From Collinsella sp. (GTDB taxonomy: Bacteria; Actinomycetota; Coriobacteriia; Coriobacteriales; Coriobacteriaceae), in assembly GCA_019414055.1 (NCBI GenBank), contig DXMV01000004.1:78633-142632 (forward strand): a DNA stretch of 64,000 bases, read 5' to 3'. The stretch's first letter is position 1. Each line of letters opens with the position of its first letter. Below the pieces are notes generated by a model. It ran no database searches. It worked only from the letters and a program-made list of their open reading frames with translations, and had not been told where the DNA came from. The position numbers were made by a program, and so were the translations under genes. Positions 48,880 to 56,936 of the stretch are shown one piece after another.

Positions 48880-48925
48880 AGGCGTCAAGTGATTATTGAT
48901 GCCTTGTAACTCATAGCTGACAGCT
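48880..48925 (+). promoter_or_regulatory. Dyads between the LysR and MFS genes
   Basis: AGGCGTCAA (48880-48888) and TTGATGCCT (48896-48904) pair with one G-U; AGCTGACAGCT (48915-48925) is a perfect odd palindrome. They could be a weak terminator and a LysR binding site in front of the MFS gene. Confidence 0.4.
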
Positions 48926-48983
48926 TTGCCCTCATGCTTCTCCAAGATTCCGATTTAGATTGCTGACTCTTGGAGGGCGGAGC

Positions 48984-50144
48984 ATGAAAAACCGTACGGT
49001 TTTGCTTTATATGACGTTCGTTTTTCTGTCGAACTTCAGCACCATCTTGTATTTTCTAACTGTCTACCTTGAGTTCGTCGGGCTTTCGATGGTAGCGATT
49101 TCTAGCATGATGATTGCATATCAAGTGAGCAAGTTCATCCTTGAAGTTCCCACTGGCTATATTGCTGATAGGTTTGGACGAAAGACTAGCGGTCTCGTTG
49201 GCGTTGTGGGAATGCTTGGATACTACGCCGCCCTGCTTCTCGTCCGTTCTCCTCTGCTTTTAATCGGCGCGTTTGCTCTCAAAGGTTTTGCCGTTGCATG
49301 CGTGAGCGGATCCATAGAAGCGATTTACATTGACAGCGTCTCTCAGGACCAGCTCGTAAGACTTAATGTCGTTGAGCGATTTGTTTTCTATGCCTCTTAT
49401 GCCATCTCCGCTTGTGTGGGCGGCTTCATTTCGTCTGTCGGTGCATACCTCATTGGTCTTTCGGCAGATATCATCGCAATGGTGTTGACGTTGGTTGTTG
49501 TTGTCTGCATTCCTGAGATGCGAAGAGAGGGCACTGCGACGACACCTGAACGTGGAATGAGCCCGAAGATGATCGGTGCCGCTATTACGGGTAATGGCAT
49601 TCTTCGGTCAGCGTTCATCATGGACTGTTCTCAGGCATTTGCCTTCGTCGCTCTGGAAGACTTTTTCTCACTGTTGCTTGCGGACCGCGGAATGAATGCC
49701 GTCGCTTCGGGCGTGACCATTGCGGTCCAGCTCCTTGCCTCCGCCTCCATAGGGTTTATTGTGTCCAGCGCGATTACTCGTGTCGACAAGGGCCGTTTTG
49801 CGCGTATTTGCGGCATCATTCGCTTAGCATTGACAGCTTTGTTTTTGATTCCCCTTACTCCGGCTAATTTGCTGCCCGTGTTCTATGTGCTTCAGACGGT
49901 TGCGTACTCGTTGTTTGCCCCAATCAAATACTCAGTTTTCCAAAATGCTGCCGATTCATCGATGCGCTGTTCGCTGATTTCGGTTCAAAGCCAGATGGTG
50001 GCGGTTGGCGCCGCTCTTTTCTATCTGCTCAACGCTGTGTTGAGTAGCGTTGCGGGCATTCGGGTCGTATTGCTTGTTGCGCTCGGGATTTCTTCCCTGG
50101 TGTATATTCCCGCGCTATTTCGTCTTACTAGTCAAAGGCCATGA
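48984..50144 (+). CDS. MFS transporter
   Basis: 386-residue transporter with about 12 hydrophobic segments. GGAGGGCGGAGC precedes ATG 48984. The loop 2-3 motif of the major facilitator superfamily is present as GYIADRFGRKTSGL; VLEVPTGYIADR-type wording (ILEVPTGYIADRFGRK) is common in MFS proteins of unknown substrate. TTG- and TTT-rich codon use suggests later acquisition together with the LysR gene. Substrate unknown; drug or metabolite efflux are possible. Confidence 0.82.
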   Translation: MKNRTVLLYMTFVFLSNFSTILYFLTVYLEFVGLSMVAISSMMIAYQVSKFILEVPTGYIADRFGRKTSGLVGVVGMLGYYAALLLVRSPLLLIGAFALKGFAVACVSGSIEAIYIDSVSQDQLVRLNVVERFVFYASYAISACVGGFISSVGAYLIGLSADIIAMVLTLVVVVCIPEMRREGTATTPERGMSPKMIGAAITGNGILRSAFIMDCSQAFAFVALEDFFSLLLADRGMNAVASGVTIAVQLLASASIGFIVSSAITRVDKGRFARICGIIRLALTALFLIPLTPANLLPVFYVLQTVAYSLFAPIKYSVFQNAADSSMRCSLISVQSQMVAVGAALFYLLNAVLSSVAGIRVVLLVALGISSLVYIPALFRLTSQRP

Positions 50145-50177
50145 GTATTCAGGCATCGATAACTTATATATCAACGC

Positions 50178-50211
50178 AATAAACCCGAGCGCGAGGGCGT
50201 TTGGGTTTATT
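50178..50211 (+). terminator. Terminator after the MFS gene
   Basis: AATAAACCC (50178-50186) with GGGTTTATT (50203-50211); the loop contains complementary CGC/GCG. Confidence 0.65.
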
Positions 50212-50264
50212 ATTGAAGCGTATGTAATCTGGCGGCGCCACACCGCCTGTTAGTAGGGAGACAT

Positions 50265-51443
50265 ATGAACGTTCTGGTCGTCAACGCAGGATCTTCGACC
50301 CTTAAGTATCAGGTCATCGATACCAAGTCCCACAAGGTGTCTGCAAAGGGCTCCTGCGAGCGCGTCTGCTTTACCGGCGGTACCTTCACCCACGCTGCCA
50401 ACGGTTCCAAGAAGGTGACCGAGAACATCGAGTTCCCCGACCACAAGGTCGCCATCGAGGTCGTCTTGAAGGACCTCGAGGCCAACGGCGTCAAGATCGA
50501 GGGCATCGGCCACCGTATCGTTCAGGGCGGTTGGTACTTCGGCGATTCCTCCCTCGTCGACGAGGACGTCCTCGCCAAGATCCGCGAGGTCGCTCCGCTC
50601 GCCCCGCTGCATAACAACCCCGAGGCCAACGTTATCGAGTACTGCCTGGAGCAGTATCCCGACCTGCCCAACGTCACGGTCTACGACACTGCTTTCCACT
50701 TCAACATGCCCGAGGTCGCCAAGACCTACGCCCTGCCCAAGGACGTCTGCGACAAGCTGCACATCCGTAAGTACGGCGCCCACGGCACCAGCTACCGCTA
50801 CATCTCCAAGAAGGTTGCCGAGATGACCAACGGCGAGGCTCGCAAGGTCGTCGTGTGCCACATCGGTTCCGGCGCTTCCCTGTGCGCCATCGAGGACGGC
50901 AAGTGCATGGACACCACCATGGGCCTGACGCCGCTCGACGGTGTCATGATGGGCACCCGCTGCGGCTCCATCGACCCTGCTACCGTGTGCTACCTGCAGC
51001 GCGAAGGCGGCTACACCTTCGATGAGGTCGACGAGATGATGAACAAGAAGTCCGGCCTCATGGCCGTGACCGGTGGCAAGACCAACGACTGCCGCAACGT
51101 CGAGGAACTCGCCGCTGCCGGCGACCCCGAGGCCCAGCTCGCCTTCGATATGTTCGTCTACAAGATTGCCGCCAAGGCCGCCGAGATGGCCACTTCCATG
51201 TGCGGCATGGACACCCTGGTCTTTACCGCCGGCATCGGCGAGCACGCTCCGGCCGTTCGCGCCGGTGTGGCCGACCGTCTGGCCTTTATGGGCGTTAAGA
51301 TGGACCATGCCCGTAACGCCCTGCGTGGCGACGGCGCTTGGTGCCTGTCTGCCAAGGATTCCAAGGTCAAGATCTTCGTCATCCCCACGGATGAGGAGTT
51401 CATGATCGCTTCCGACGTCGAGCGCATCGTCAGCGGTAAGTAA
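50265..51443 (+). CDS. ackA: Acetate kinase paralogue 1 (divergent motif residues)
   Basis: 392-residue ASKHA-fold kinase. Canonical start MNVLVVNAGSSTLKYQVID with Asn and Ser of the phosphate site, GHRIVQGG (Arg), VYDTAFHFNMPE, and C-terminal FTAGIGEHAP and PTDEEFMIASD. Two motif positions differ from the usual sequence: KYGAHGTSYRY has Tyr where TSH is normal, and HIGSGASLCAI has Ser where HLGNGAS is normal. The adjacent paralogue keeps both. It makes ATP and acetate from acetyl phosphate, if active. It may prefer another acyl phosphate. Confidence 0.88.
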   Translation: MNVLVVNAGSSTLKYQVIDTKSHKVSAKGSCERVCFTGGTFTHAANGSKKVTENIEFPDHKVAIEVVLKDLEANGVKIEGIGHRIVQGGWYFGDSSLVDEDVLAKIREVAPLAPLHNNPEANVIEYCLEQYPDLPNVTVYDTAFHFNMPEVAKTYALPKDVCDKLHIRKYGAHGTSYRYISKKVAEMTNGEARKVVVCHIGSGASLCAIEDGKCMDTTMGLTPLDGVMMGTRCGSIDPATVCYLQREGGYTFDEVDEMMNKKSGLMAVTGGKTNDCRNVEELAAAGDPEAQLAFDMFVYKIAAKAAEMATSMCGMDTLVFTAGIGEHAPAVRAGVADRLAFMGVKMDHARNALRGDGAWCLSAKDSKVKIFVIPTDEEFMIASDVERIVSGK

Positions 51444-51607
51444 TTTATGCAAGGGGAGGGGACTGGATGGCCTTGTGCCGTTTAGCCCCCTTTTATGCTC
51501 TTTGGGCGAAGAGTTTAATAGATATTTATTGGATTCTGATAACTTCTTATTAAGGGTACGGCCGCCTTATAGGTTTGCCGACCGTACTGTAATCACGAAG
51601 GAGTCTC

Positions 51608-52786
51608 ATGAACGTACTTGTTGTCAACGCCGGCAGCTCGAGCCTTAAATATCAGCTTTTGGATACCGATACCCGCGAGGTTTTCGCCAAGGGCAACTGC
51701 GAGCGTATCGGCTCGGAGATGGGCATCTTTGGCCACTCCGAGAACGGTGGTGCCAAGCAGACCGAGGAGATTCCTTTTCCCGATCATCGCTGCGCCATTG
51801 CGCGCGTGCTCGAGGAGCTCGAGAAGACCGACTTTACGATCGATGGCATCGGCCACCGTATCGTTCAGGGTGGCTGGCACTTCGATGATTCCGCGGTCGT
51901 CGACGATGAGGTCATGGCTAAGATCCTTGAGGTGGCCCCGCTCGCCCCGCTGCACAATTACGGCGAGGCCGCGGCAATCGAATATTGCCGCGAGAAGTAT
52001 CCGGAGCTGCCCAACGTGGCCGTCTTCGACACTTCGTTCCACATGACCATGCCCGAGGTCGCCTACACCTACGCCCTGCCCAAGGACGTGTGCGACAAGT
52101 ACCACGTGCGCAAGTACGGCGCCCACGGTACGAGCCACCGCTACGAGTGGATGATGGCCAAGGAGATCCTGGGATCGCGCTGCCACCGCCTGCTCTCGTG
52201 CCATTTGGGCAACGGCGCCTCGCTTGCCGCCATTGAGGACGGCGTGTGCCGCGATACCACGATGGGCCTCACGCCGCTTGACGGCCTGATGATGGGAACC
52301 CGCTGCGGCTCCATCGACCCGGCTACCGTGTGCTACCTGCAGCGCGAGGGCGGCTACAGCTACCAGGAAGTCGATGACATGATGAACAAGCAGTCTGGTC
52401 TGCTTGCCATCTCGGGTATCTCCAATGACGCCCGCGACATCCGTACACGCGCCTCCGAGGGCGACGAGCGCTGCCTGCTCGCCTTCGATATGTTCGCCTA
52501 TAAGGCCATGCAGCAGGCCGGCTCCATGATCGCTTCCATGGCGGGCGTGGATACCATCACCTTTACCGCCGGCATTGGCGAGAACGACTGGTCGATCCGT
52601 AAGGCCTTCTGCGACTGCTTTGAGTGGCTGGGTGTGCGCATCGACAACAACAAGAACCGCGAGGCCGTGGGCAACGGCCCGCAGGTCATCAGTGCCGCCG
52701 GTTCTGCCGTCACCGTCATGGTCATTCCCACCGACGAGGAATACATGATCGCCCACGACGTCGAGCGTCTGACCAAGAACAACTAA
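51608..52786 (+). CDS. ackA: Acetate kinase paralogue 2 (canonical motifs)
   Basis: 392 residues. GAAGGAG precedes ATG 51608. All family motifs are standard: VVNAGSSSLKYQ, GHRIVQGG, FDTSFHMTMPE, KYGAHGTSHRYE, CHLGNGASLAAIEDG, FTAGIGENDW, PTDEEYMIAHDV. With Pta encoded convergently nearby, it completes acetyl-CoA to acetate conversion with substrate-level ATP. The 164-nt gap from paralogue 1 contains GTACGG/CCGTAC arms (about 51558-51587) and GGGGCTAAAC-type pairing with the upstream G-rich run, so it may have its own promoter. A strong terminator follows. Confidence 0.93.
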   Translation: MNVLVVNAGSSSLKYQLLDTDTREVFAKGNCERIGSEMGIFGHSENGGAKQTEEIPFPDHRCAIARVLEELEKTDFTIDGIGHRIVQGGWHFDDSAVVDDEVMAKILEVAPLAPLHNYGEAAAIEYCREKYPELPNVAVFDTSFHMTMPEVAYTYALPKDVCDKYHVRKYGAHGTSHRYEWMMAKEILGSRCHRLLSCHLGNGASLAAIEDGVCRDTTMGLTPLDGLMMGTRCGSIDPATVCYLQREGGYSYQEVDDMMNKQSGLLAISGISNDARDIRTRASEGDERCLLAFDMFAYKAMQQAGSMIASMAGVDTITFTAGIGENDWSIRKAFCDCFEWLGVRIDNNKNREAVGNGPQVISAAGSAVTVMVIPTDEEYMIAHDVERLTKNN

Positions 52787-52806
52787 CGCATTCGTCTGTA
52801 ATTGAC

Positions 52807-52844
52807 AAAAAGGCCTCCAGAGCAACAGCTCCGGAGGCCTTTTT
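52807..52844 (+). terminator. Terminator after the ackA pair
   Basis: AAAAAGGCCTCC (52807-52818) with GGAGGCCTTTTT (52833-52844), inner GAGC/GCTC. Symmetric A and T runs would allow use from both sides. Confidence 0.88.
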
Positions 52845-52992
52845 ACTAGCAGGCGGAAATTCCAGTCCCAAAGTGATCATCGCCGGCAACGCCTGCGCTC
52901 CCAACAACGGCACTCAATCATTCAGATTCCCCGCCCCAGCTCGTAGCCAAGCCGCCGTCCACTTCAGATGCCCTGATTGCAACGTAGCGGCA

Positions 52993-53119
52993 GGGACCCT
53001 ACAGGGTAAAGCTCTGAAAACTATCCGCAGGACGCATGAAGCCCCCGCCGCACGTAGTGCGCAGCGGGGGCTTCATGCATGTCCGAGGACGTTTTCAGAG
53101 CTTTACCCTGTAGGGTCCC
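52993..53119. repeat. Long hairpin element, family gamma (29-bp perfect arms)
   Basis: Arms 52993-53021 and 53091-53119 are perfectly complementary over 29 bp. The 69-nt core has TATCCGCAGGACG, a 14-bp stem CATGAAGCCCCCGC/GCGGGGGCTTCATG capped by GCAC-GTA-GTGC, and CATGTCCGAGGAC. It lies between convergent ackA and pta. The 52845-52992 stretch before it has no gene or clear signal. Confidence 0.72.
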
Positions 53120-53134
53120 GAGGGGATACGTCCG

Positions 53135-54115
53135 CTACTCAGCCATCTGAGCCTGGACGGCGGTGATGGCGACGACACCCACGATGTCGTCGGCAGAGCA
53201 GCCGCGCGACAGGTCGTTGACCGGCTTGGCGATGCCCTGCAGGATGGGGCCGTAGGCGTCAGCGCCGGCGAAGCGCTGGACCAGCTTGTAGCCGATGTTG
53301 CCGGCCTCAAGATCGGGGAACACGAGCACGTTGGCCTTACCGGCGACGGAGGAGCCGGGAGCCTTGAGCTGGGCGACGGTGGGGACGATAGCGGCATCGA
53401 GCTGCAGATCGCCGTCGATGGCGAGCTCGGGAGCCTTCTCCTTGCAGAACTTCACGGCCTCCTGGACCTTCTTGGCGACCTCGCCACCGGCGGAGCCCAT
53501 GGTGGAGTAGGAGAGCATGGCCACGTGCGGCTCAACATTGCCCATGAAGGTGGACCAGGAGTGGGCCGAGGCGATGGCGATCTCGGAGAGCTCGTCGGAG
53601 GACGGGTTGATGTTGAGGCCGCAGTCGGCGAAGATCAGCGTGCCGTCGGTACCGAACTGCGGGGTGTCAGTGCACATCACGAAGAAGGCCGAGACCAGCT
53701 TGGTGCCCGGAGCGGTCTTGAGGATCTGCAGCGCGGGGCGCAGGGTGTCGGCGGTGGAGTGACAGGCACCGGAGACCAGGCCGTCGGCGTCGCCCATCTT
53801 GACCATCATGGTGCCAAAGTAGGTGGCGTCCATCACCTGGGCGCGAGCCTGCTCGATGGTAACGCCCTTCTTGGCGCGGAGCTCGGCAAACTTCTGCGCG
53901 TACTCCTCGTGCTTCTCGGCGTTGCGCGGATCGATGACGGTGGCGCCGGGGACGTTGATCTCGTTGGGATCGCCCAGGATGACGATGTTGGCCAGGCCCT
54001 CCTCGATGATTTTGTTTGCCGCGACGATGGTACGCGGATCCTCGCCCTCGGGCAGGACGATGGTCTTAAGGTCGGCCTTGGCGGCAGACTTCATACGGTT
54101 TAGGAAATCGCTCAT
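53135..54115 (-). CDS. pta: Phosphate acetyltransferase
   Basis: 326-residue short-form Pta that converts acetyl-CoA and phosphate to acetyl phosphate. KTIVLPEGEDPRTIVAA at the start, DGLVSGACHSTADTLRPALQ, MLSYSTMGSAGG and LVFPDLEAGNIGYKLVQRFAG (parts quoted) are family signatures. It lacks the N-terminal regulatory domain of the long E. coli form. GGAGTATC precedes ATG 54115. A hairpin AAACCCGCT/AGCGGGTTT at 54169-54189 lies in its leader. It is convergent with the ackA genes. Confidence 0.93.
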   Translation of the reverse strand: MSDFLNRMKSAAKADLKTIVLPEGEDPRTIVAANKIIEEGLANIVILGDPNEINVPGATVIDPRNAEKHEEYAQKFAELRAKKGVTIEQARAQVMDATYFGTMMVKMGDADGLVSGACHSTADTLRPALQILKTAPGTKLVSAFFVMCTDTPQFGTDGTLIFADCGLNINPSSDELSEIAIASAHSWSTFMGNVEPHVAMLSYSTMGSAGGEVAKKVQEAVKFCKEKAPELAIDGDLQLDAAIVPTVAQLKAPGSSVAGKANVLVFPDLEAGNIGYKLVQRFAGADAYGPILQGIAKPVNDLSRGCSADDIVGVVAITAVQAQMAE

Positions 54116-54262
54116 GATACTCCTTACAAGCGTTTCGCTAAGCTCCAGGCCCTCGGCTGTACACGAATAAACCCGCTGCTAGCGGGTTTACCTTTCAATA
54201 ATGTACGCCGCGGTGCTTGAGCTTTCCTTGTGTGGCAAGCTCATTATAGGACGCATTAGCGC

Positions 54263-54268
54263 TATAAT
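54263..54268 (+). promoter_or_regulatory. -10 element of the glf promoter
   Basis: TATAAT, 80 nt before the glf start; no good -35 at 17 nt, so the start may depend on the -10 and upstream AT-rich sequence. Confidence 0.5.
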
Positions 54269-54347
54269 CGCTCTGATAAATATGTCTCGACGTATGTTCG
54301 AGAAAAAGCCCAGTTAAAAAGCGTGTGGCTTTTGACAAGGAGTATCG

Positions 54348-55550
54348 ATGCAGATTACCTCAGGCCTGCCTGAAGGCTTTAATGCCGGTGCGTACGACAT
54401 GATCGTTGTCGGCGCCGGTTATGCCGGTGCCGTTTGCGCCCGCCGTCTTGCCGAAACTATCGGCTATCGTGTTGCCGTTTTGGAGCGTCGCGGCCACATC
54501 GCGGGTAATGCCTACGACTGCACTGACGAGGCCGGAATCCTGGTCCACGAGTACGGTCCGCACATCTATCACACTTTTAATGAGCGCGTCCATAACTTCC
54601 TGTCGCGCTTTACCAAGTGGACGGACTACCAGCACAAGGTGCTCGCCAACATCAACGGCACCCTCATGCCCGTGCCCTTTAACCATGCGAGCCTCAAGCT
54701 TGCCTTTGGCGATGCGCGCGGCGAGGAGCTGTATCAGAAGCTCGTGGAGACCTTTGGCAAGGACGTCAAGGTGCCCATTATGGAGCTGCGCAAGAAGAAC
54801 GACCCGGATCTTGCCGAGGTCGCCGATTATGTCTATGAGAACGTCTTTTTGCATTACACCATGAAGCAGTGGGGCCAGACGCCCGACCAGATCGACCCCT
54901 CGATCACCGGCCGCGTTCCTGTCTTTGTGGGCGATGACGATCGCTACTTCCCGCAGGCTCCTTTCCAGGGCATGCCGCAGGACGGCTATACCGCACTGTT
55001 CGAGCATATGCTCGATCACGATCTGATCGACGTATTCTGTGACGTAGACGCCCGTGACCTCTTTGAAATCGACGAGACCACCGTCAAGATCGACGGCAAG
55101 GTTTATGGTGGCGAGATCGTCTACACCGGTCCGCTCGACGAGCTATTCAACCTCGACCTAGGCGCGCTGCCGTACCGCACGCTCGATATGAAGTTCGAGA
55201 CGCTCGATATGGACCAGTTCCAGCCCGTGGGCACCGTCAACTACACCACGAGCGAGGACTATACGCGCATCACCGAGTTTAAGAACATGACCGGTCAGGT
55301 TTTGCCCGGCAAGACCACCATCATGAAGGAGTACTCCAAGGCCTATACGCCCGACTCGGGCGAGACGCCGTACTACGCTATCCTGGAGCCCGAGAACCGT
55401 GAGCTCTACGAGCGCTATCTTGAGCGCGTCCAGAACCTGACGAACTTCCACCCGGTGGGTCGTCTGGCCGAGTATCGTTACTACGATATGGACGCCGTGA
55501 CCAATTCTGCCCTCGATCTTTCGGATGAGATTATCGCCTGCCATGCATAA
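54348..55550 (+). CDS. glf: UDP-galactopyranose mutase
   Basis: 400-residue flavoenzyme. FAD-binding MIVVGAGYAGAVCARRLAE near residue 18, then GGHIAGN-like RRGHIAGNAYDCTDE, HEYGPHIYHTFNERV, YTGPLDELFN and EYRYYDMDAVTNSAL (parts). It converts UDP-galactopyranose to UDP-galactofuranose, the donor for galactofuranose in surface polymers. AAGGAG precedes ATG 54348. The next gene, a GT2 glycosyltransferase, overlaps by 8 nt, which points to co-translation and possibly a shared galactofuranose pathway. Confidence 0.92.
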   Translation: MQITSGLPEGFNAGAYDMIVVGAGYAGAVCARRLAETIGYRVAVLERRGHIAGNAYDCTDEAGILVHEYGPHIYHTFNERVHNFLSRFTKWTDYQHKVLANINGTLMPVPFNHASLKLAFGDARGEELYQKLVETFGKDVKVPIMELRKKNDPDLAEVADYVYENVFLHYTMKQWGQTPDQIDPSITGRVPVFVGDDDRYFPQAPFQGMPQDGYTALFEHMLDHDLIDVFCDVDARDLFEIDETTVKIDGKVYGGEIVYTGPLDELFNLDLGALPYRTLDMKFETLDMDQFQPVGTVNYTTSEDYTRITEFKNMTGQVLPGKTTIMKEYSKAYTPDSGETPYYAILEPENRELYERYLERVQNLTNFHPVGRLAEYRYYDMDAVTNSALDLSDEIIACHA

Positions 55551-56574
55551 AGTCATAACATTCGGTATTCCCTCATATAACGCCGCCAAGGATATGGACC
55601 ATTGCATCACCTCCATCTTGGAGGGGAGCAATTACGCCACCGATATCGAGATTATCGTGGTGGACGACGGCTCCAAGGACGAGACAGCCGCCAAGGCCGA
55701 CGAGTGGGAGGCCCGTTATCCCGGAATCATCCGCGCGGTGCACCAGGAGAATGGCGGCCACGGTATCGCCGTTCTCTCGGGCCTGCGCGAGGCGCATGGT
55801 ACGTACTACAAGGTCGTTGACTCGGACGACTGGCTCGACGGTGCGGCGCTCTCGACCATGCTGTCGATTCTGCGTGGCTTTGAGGAGCGCGACCAGCGCG
55901 TCGACCTGTTTATCTCGAACTACGTGTACGAGAAGGTTTACGAGGGCACGCATACCGCTATTGGCTACAAGTTTGCCCTGCCGCGCAAAAAGATTTTCTC
56001 TTGGGACCAGATCGGACACTTCCGTCCCGATCAGAACCTGCTCATGCACAGCCTGTGCTATCGCACCGATGTGCTGCGCGAGTCCAATCTGCCTATGCCG
56101 GCGCACACGTTCTACGTGGATAATATCTACGCATACGTACCGCTGCCGCGCTGCAAGACCATGTACTACGCCGACATCGACCTCTATTGCTACTTTATCG
56201 GTCGCGAGGGCCAGAGCGTCAACGAGGCCACGATGGTCAAGCGCCTGGGCCAGCAGTTCCGCGTAACGCGCATCATGATGGAATCGTTCCATCTGTACCA
56301 GGACGTTGAGTCCTCGCGTCTGCGTTCGTACATGATGGGCTACTTCACCATGATGATGGCGATTTGCTCGGTGCTCACCAAGCTTTCCGAGGAAGATTGT
56401 GCCGATGAGCGCCTGAAAACGCTGTGGAAGGACCTGAAGGAGTACGACGAGCGCATGTATCGTCGCGCTCGCTACGGCGTGGTCGGATTCTTTACCAACC
56501 TGCATGGACGGGCCGGAGACAAAACCACACTCGGCCTATACCATCTTGCCTCAAAGATCTTCAAATTCAACTAG
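55543..56574 (+). CDS. GT2-family glycosyltransferase
   Basis: 343 residues. The start is ATG 55543, within the end of glf. GT-A fold: KVITFGIPSYNAAKDMDHCI, IIVVDDGSKDET, nucleotide-sugar DXD-like VVDSDDWLDGAAL. The C-terminal half is helical and contains many aromatic residues (SFHLYQDVESSRLRSYMMGY, part) with no clear membrane segment. It probably adds a sugar (galactofuranose is suggested by the overlap with glf) to a surface polysaccharide or teichoic-type polymer. Two long hairpins follow its stop. Confidence 0.85.
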   Translation: MHKVITFGIPSYNAAKDMDHCITSILEGSNYATDIEIIVVDDGSKDETAAKADEWEARYPGIIRAVHQENGGHGIAVLSGLREAHGTYYKVVDSDDWLDGAALSTMLSILRGFEERDQRVDLFISNYVYEKVYEGTHTAIGYKFALPRKKIFSWDQIGHFRPDQNLLMHSLCYRTDVLRESNLPMPAHTFYVDNIYAYVPLPRCKTMYYADIDLYCYFIGREGQSVNEATMVKRLGQQFRVTRIMMESFHLYQDVESSRLRSYMMGYFTMMMAICSVLTKLSEEDCADERLKTLWKDLKEYDERMYRRARYGVVGFFTNLHGRAGDKTTLGLYHLASKIFKFN

Positions 56575-56596
56575 TGCAGAAACGCTCGGGTAACGG

Positions 56597-56705
56597 GGAC
56601 CCCTGGTCCTTAACTTGCTACTTCGAACAGTCCTGCGCAAGACGGAGGCGCCACTGGCGCCTCCTTTGCGTGCGGAACTCGTATCAAGTTAAGGACCAGG
56701 GGTCC
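56597..56705. repeat. Long hairpin element, family beta, copy 1
   Basis: Arms 56597-56617 and 56685-56705 are perfectly complementary over 21 bp (5' arm starts GGACCCCTGG). The core is 67 nt. On the minus strand it reads ...CGAGTTCCGCACG, an inner stem GGAGGCGCC/GGCGCCTCC, then GCAGGACTGT. The same blocks occur in the element at 56801-56923, with different arms. Confidence 0.72.
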
Positions 56706-56800
56706 TCTGCTATGTCTCGCTTTATGTCAGCAAGCTGAATTTGAAGATCTTAGACGCGTGGTACACAGGGGCCTGGGCTGAAAGGGATCTTGTTGAGTAG

Positions 56801-56923
56801 GTTGCCCGGTGGGTCTTGGTTATGTTTGTCGCGAGTTCCGCACGAGCCGAAGAGCACTTAATGTGCTCTTCGTGCGAGCCAGGACTGTAGAGCAGCAAAC
56901 ATAACCAAGACCCACCGGGCAAC
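56801..56923. repeat. Long hairpin element, family beta, copy 2
   Basis: Arms 56801-56828 and 56896-56923 are perfectly complementary over 28 bp (5' arm starts GTTGCCCGGTGGG). The core is also 67 nt: CGAGTTCCGCACG, inner stem GAAGAGCAC/GTGCTCTTC, then CCAGGACTGT. It shares core blocks with copy 1 but no arm sequence. Both copies lie between convergent genes; the rest of 56575-56936 has no gene. Confidence 0.75.
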
Positions 56924-56936
56924 CGGACGAGCTAGT

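Noticed and set aside
52993..56923. Retron or diversity-generating element
   Set aside because: The long hairpins look like structured RNAs, but no reverse transcriptase or associated gene is in the window.
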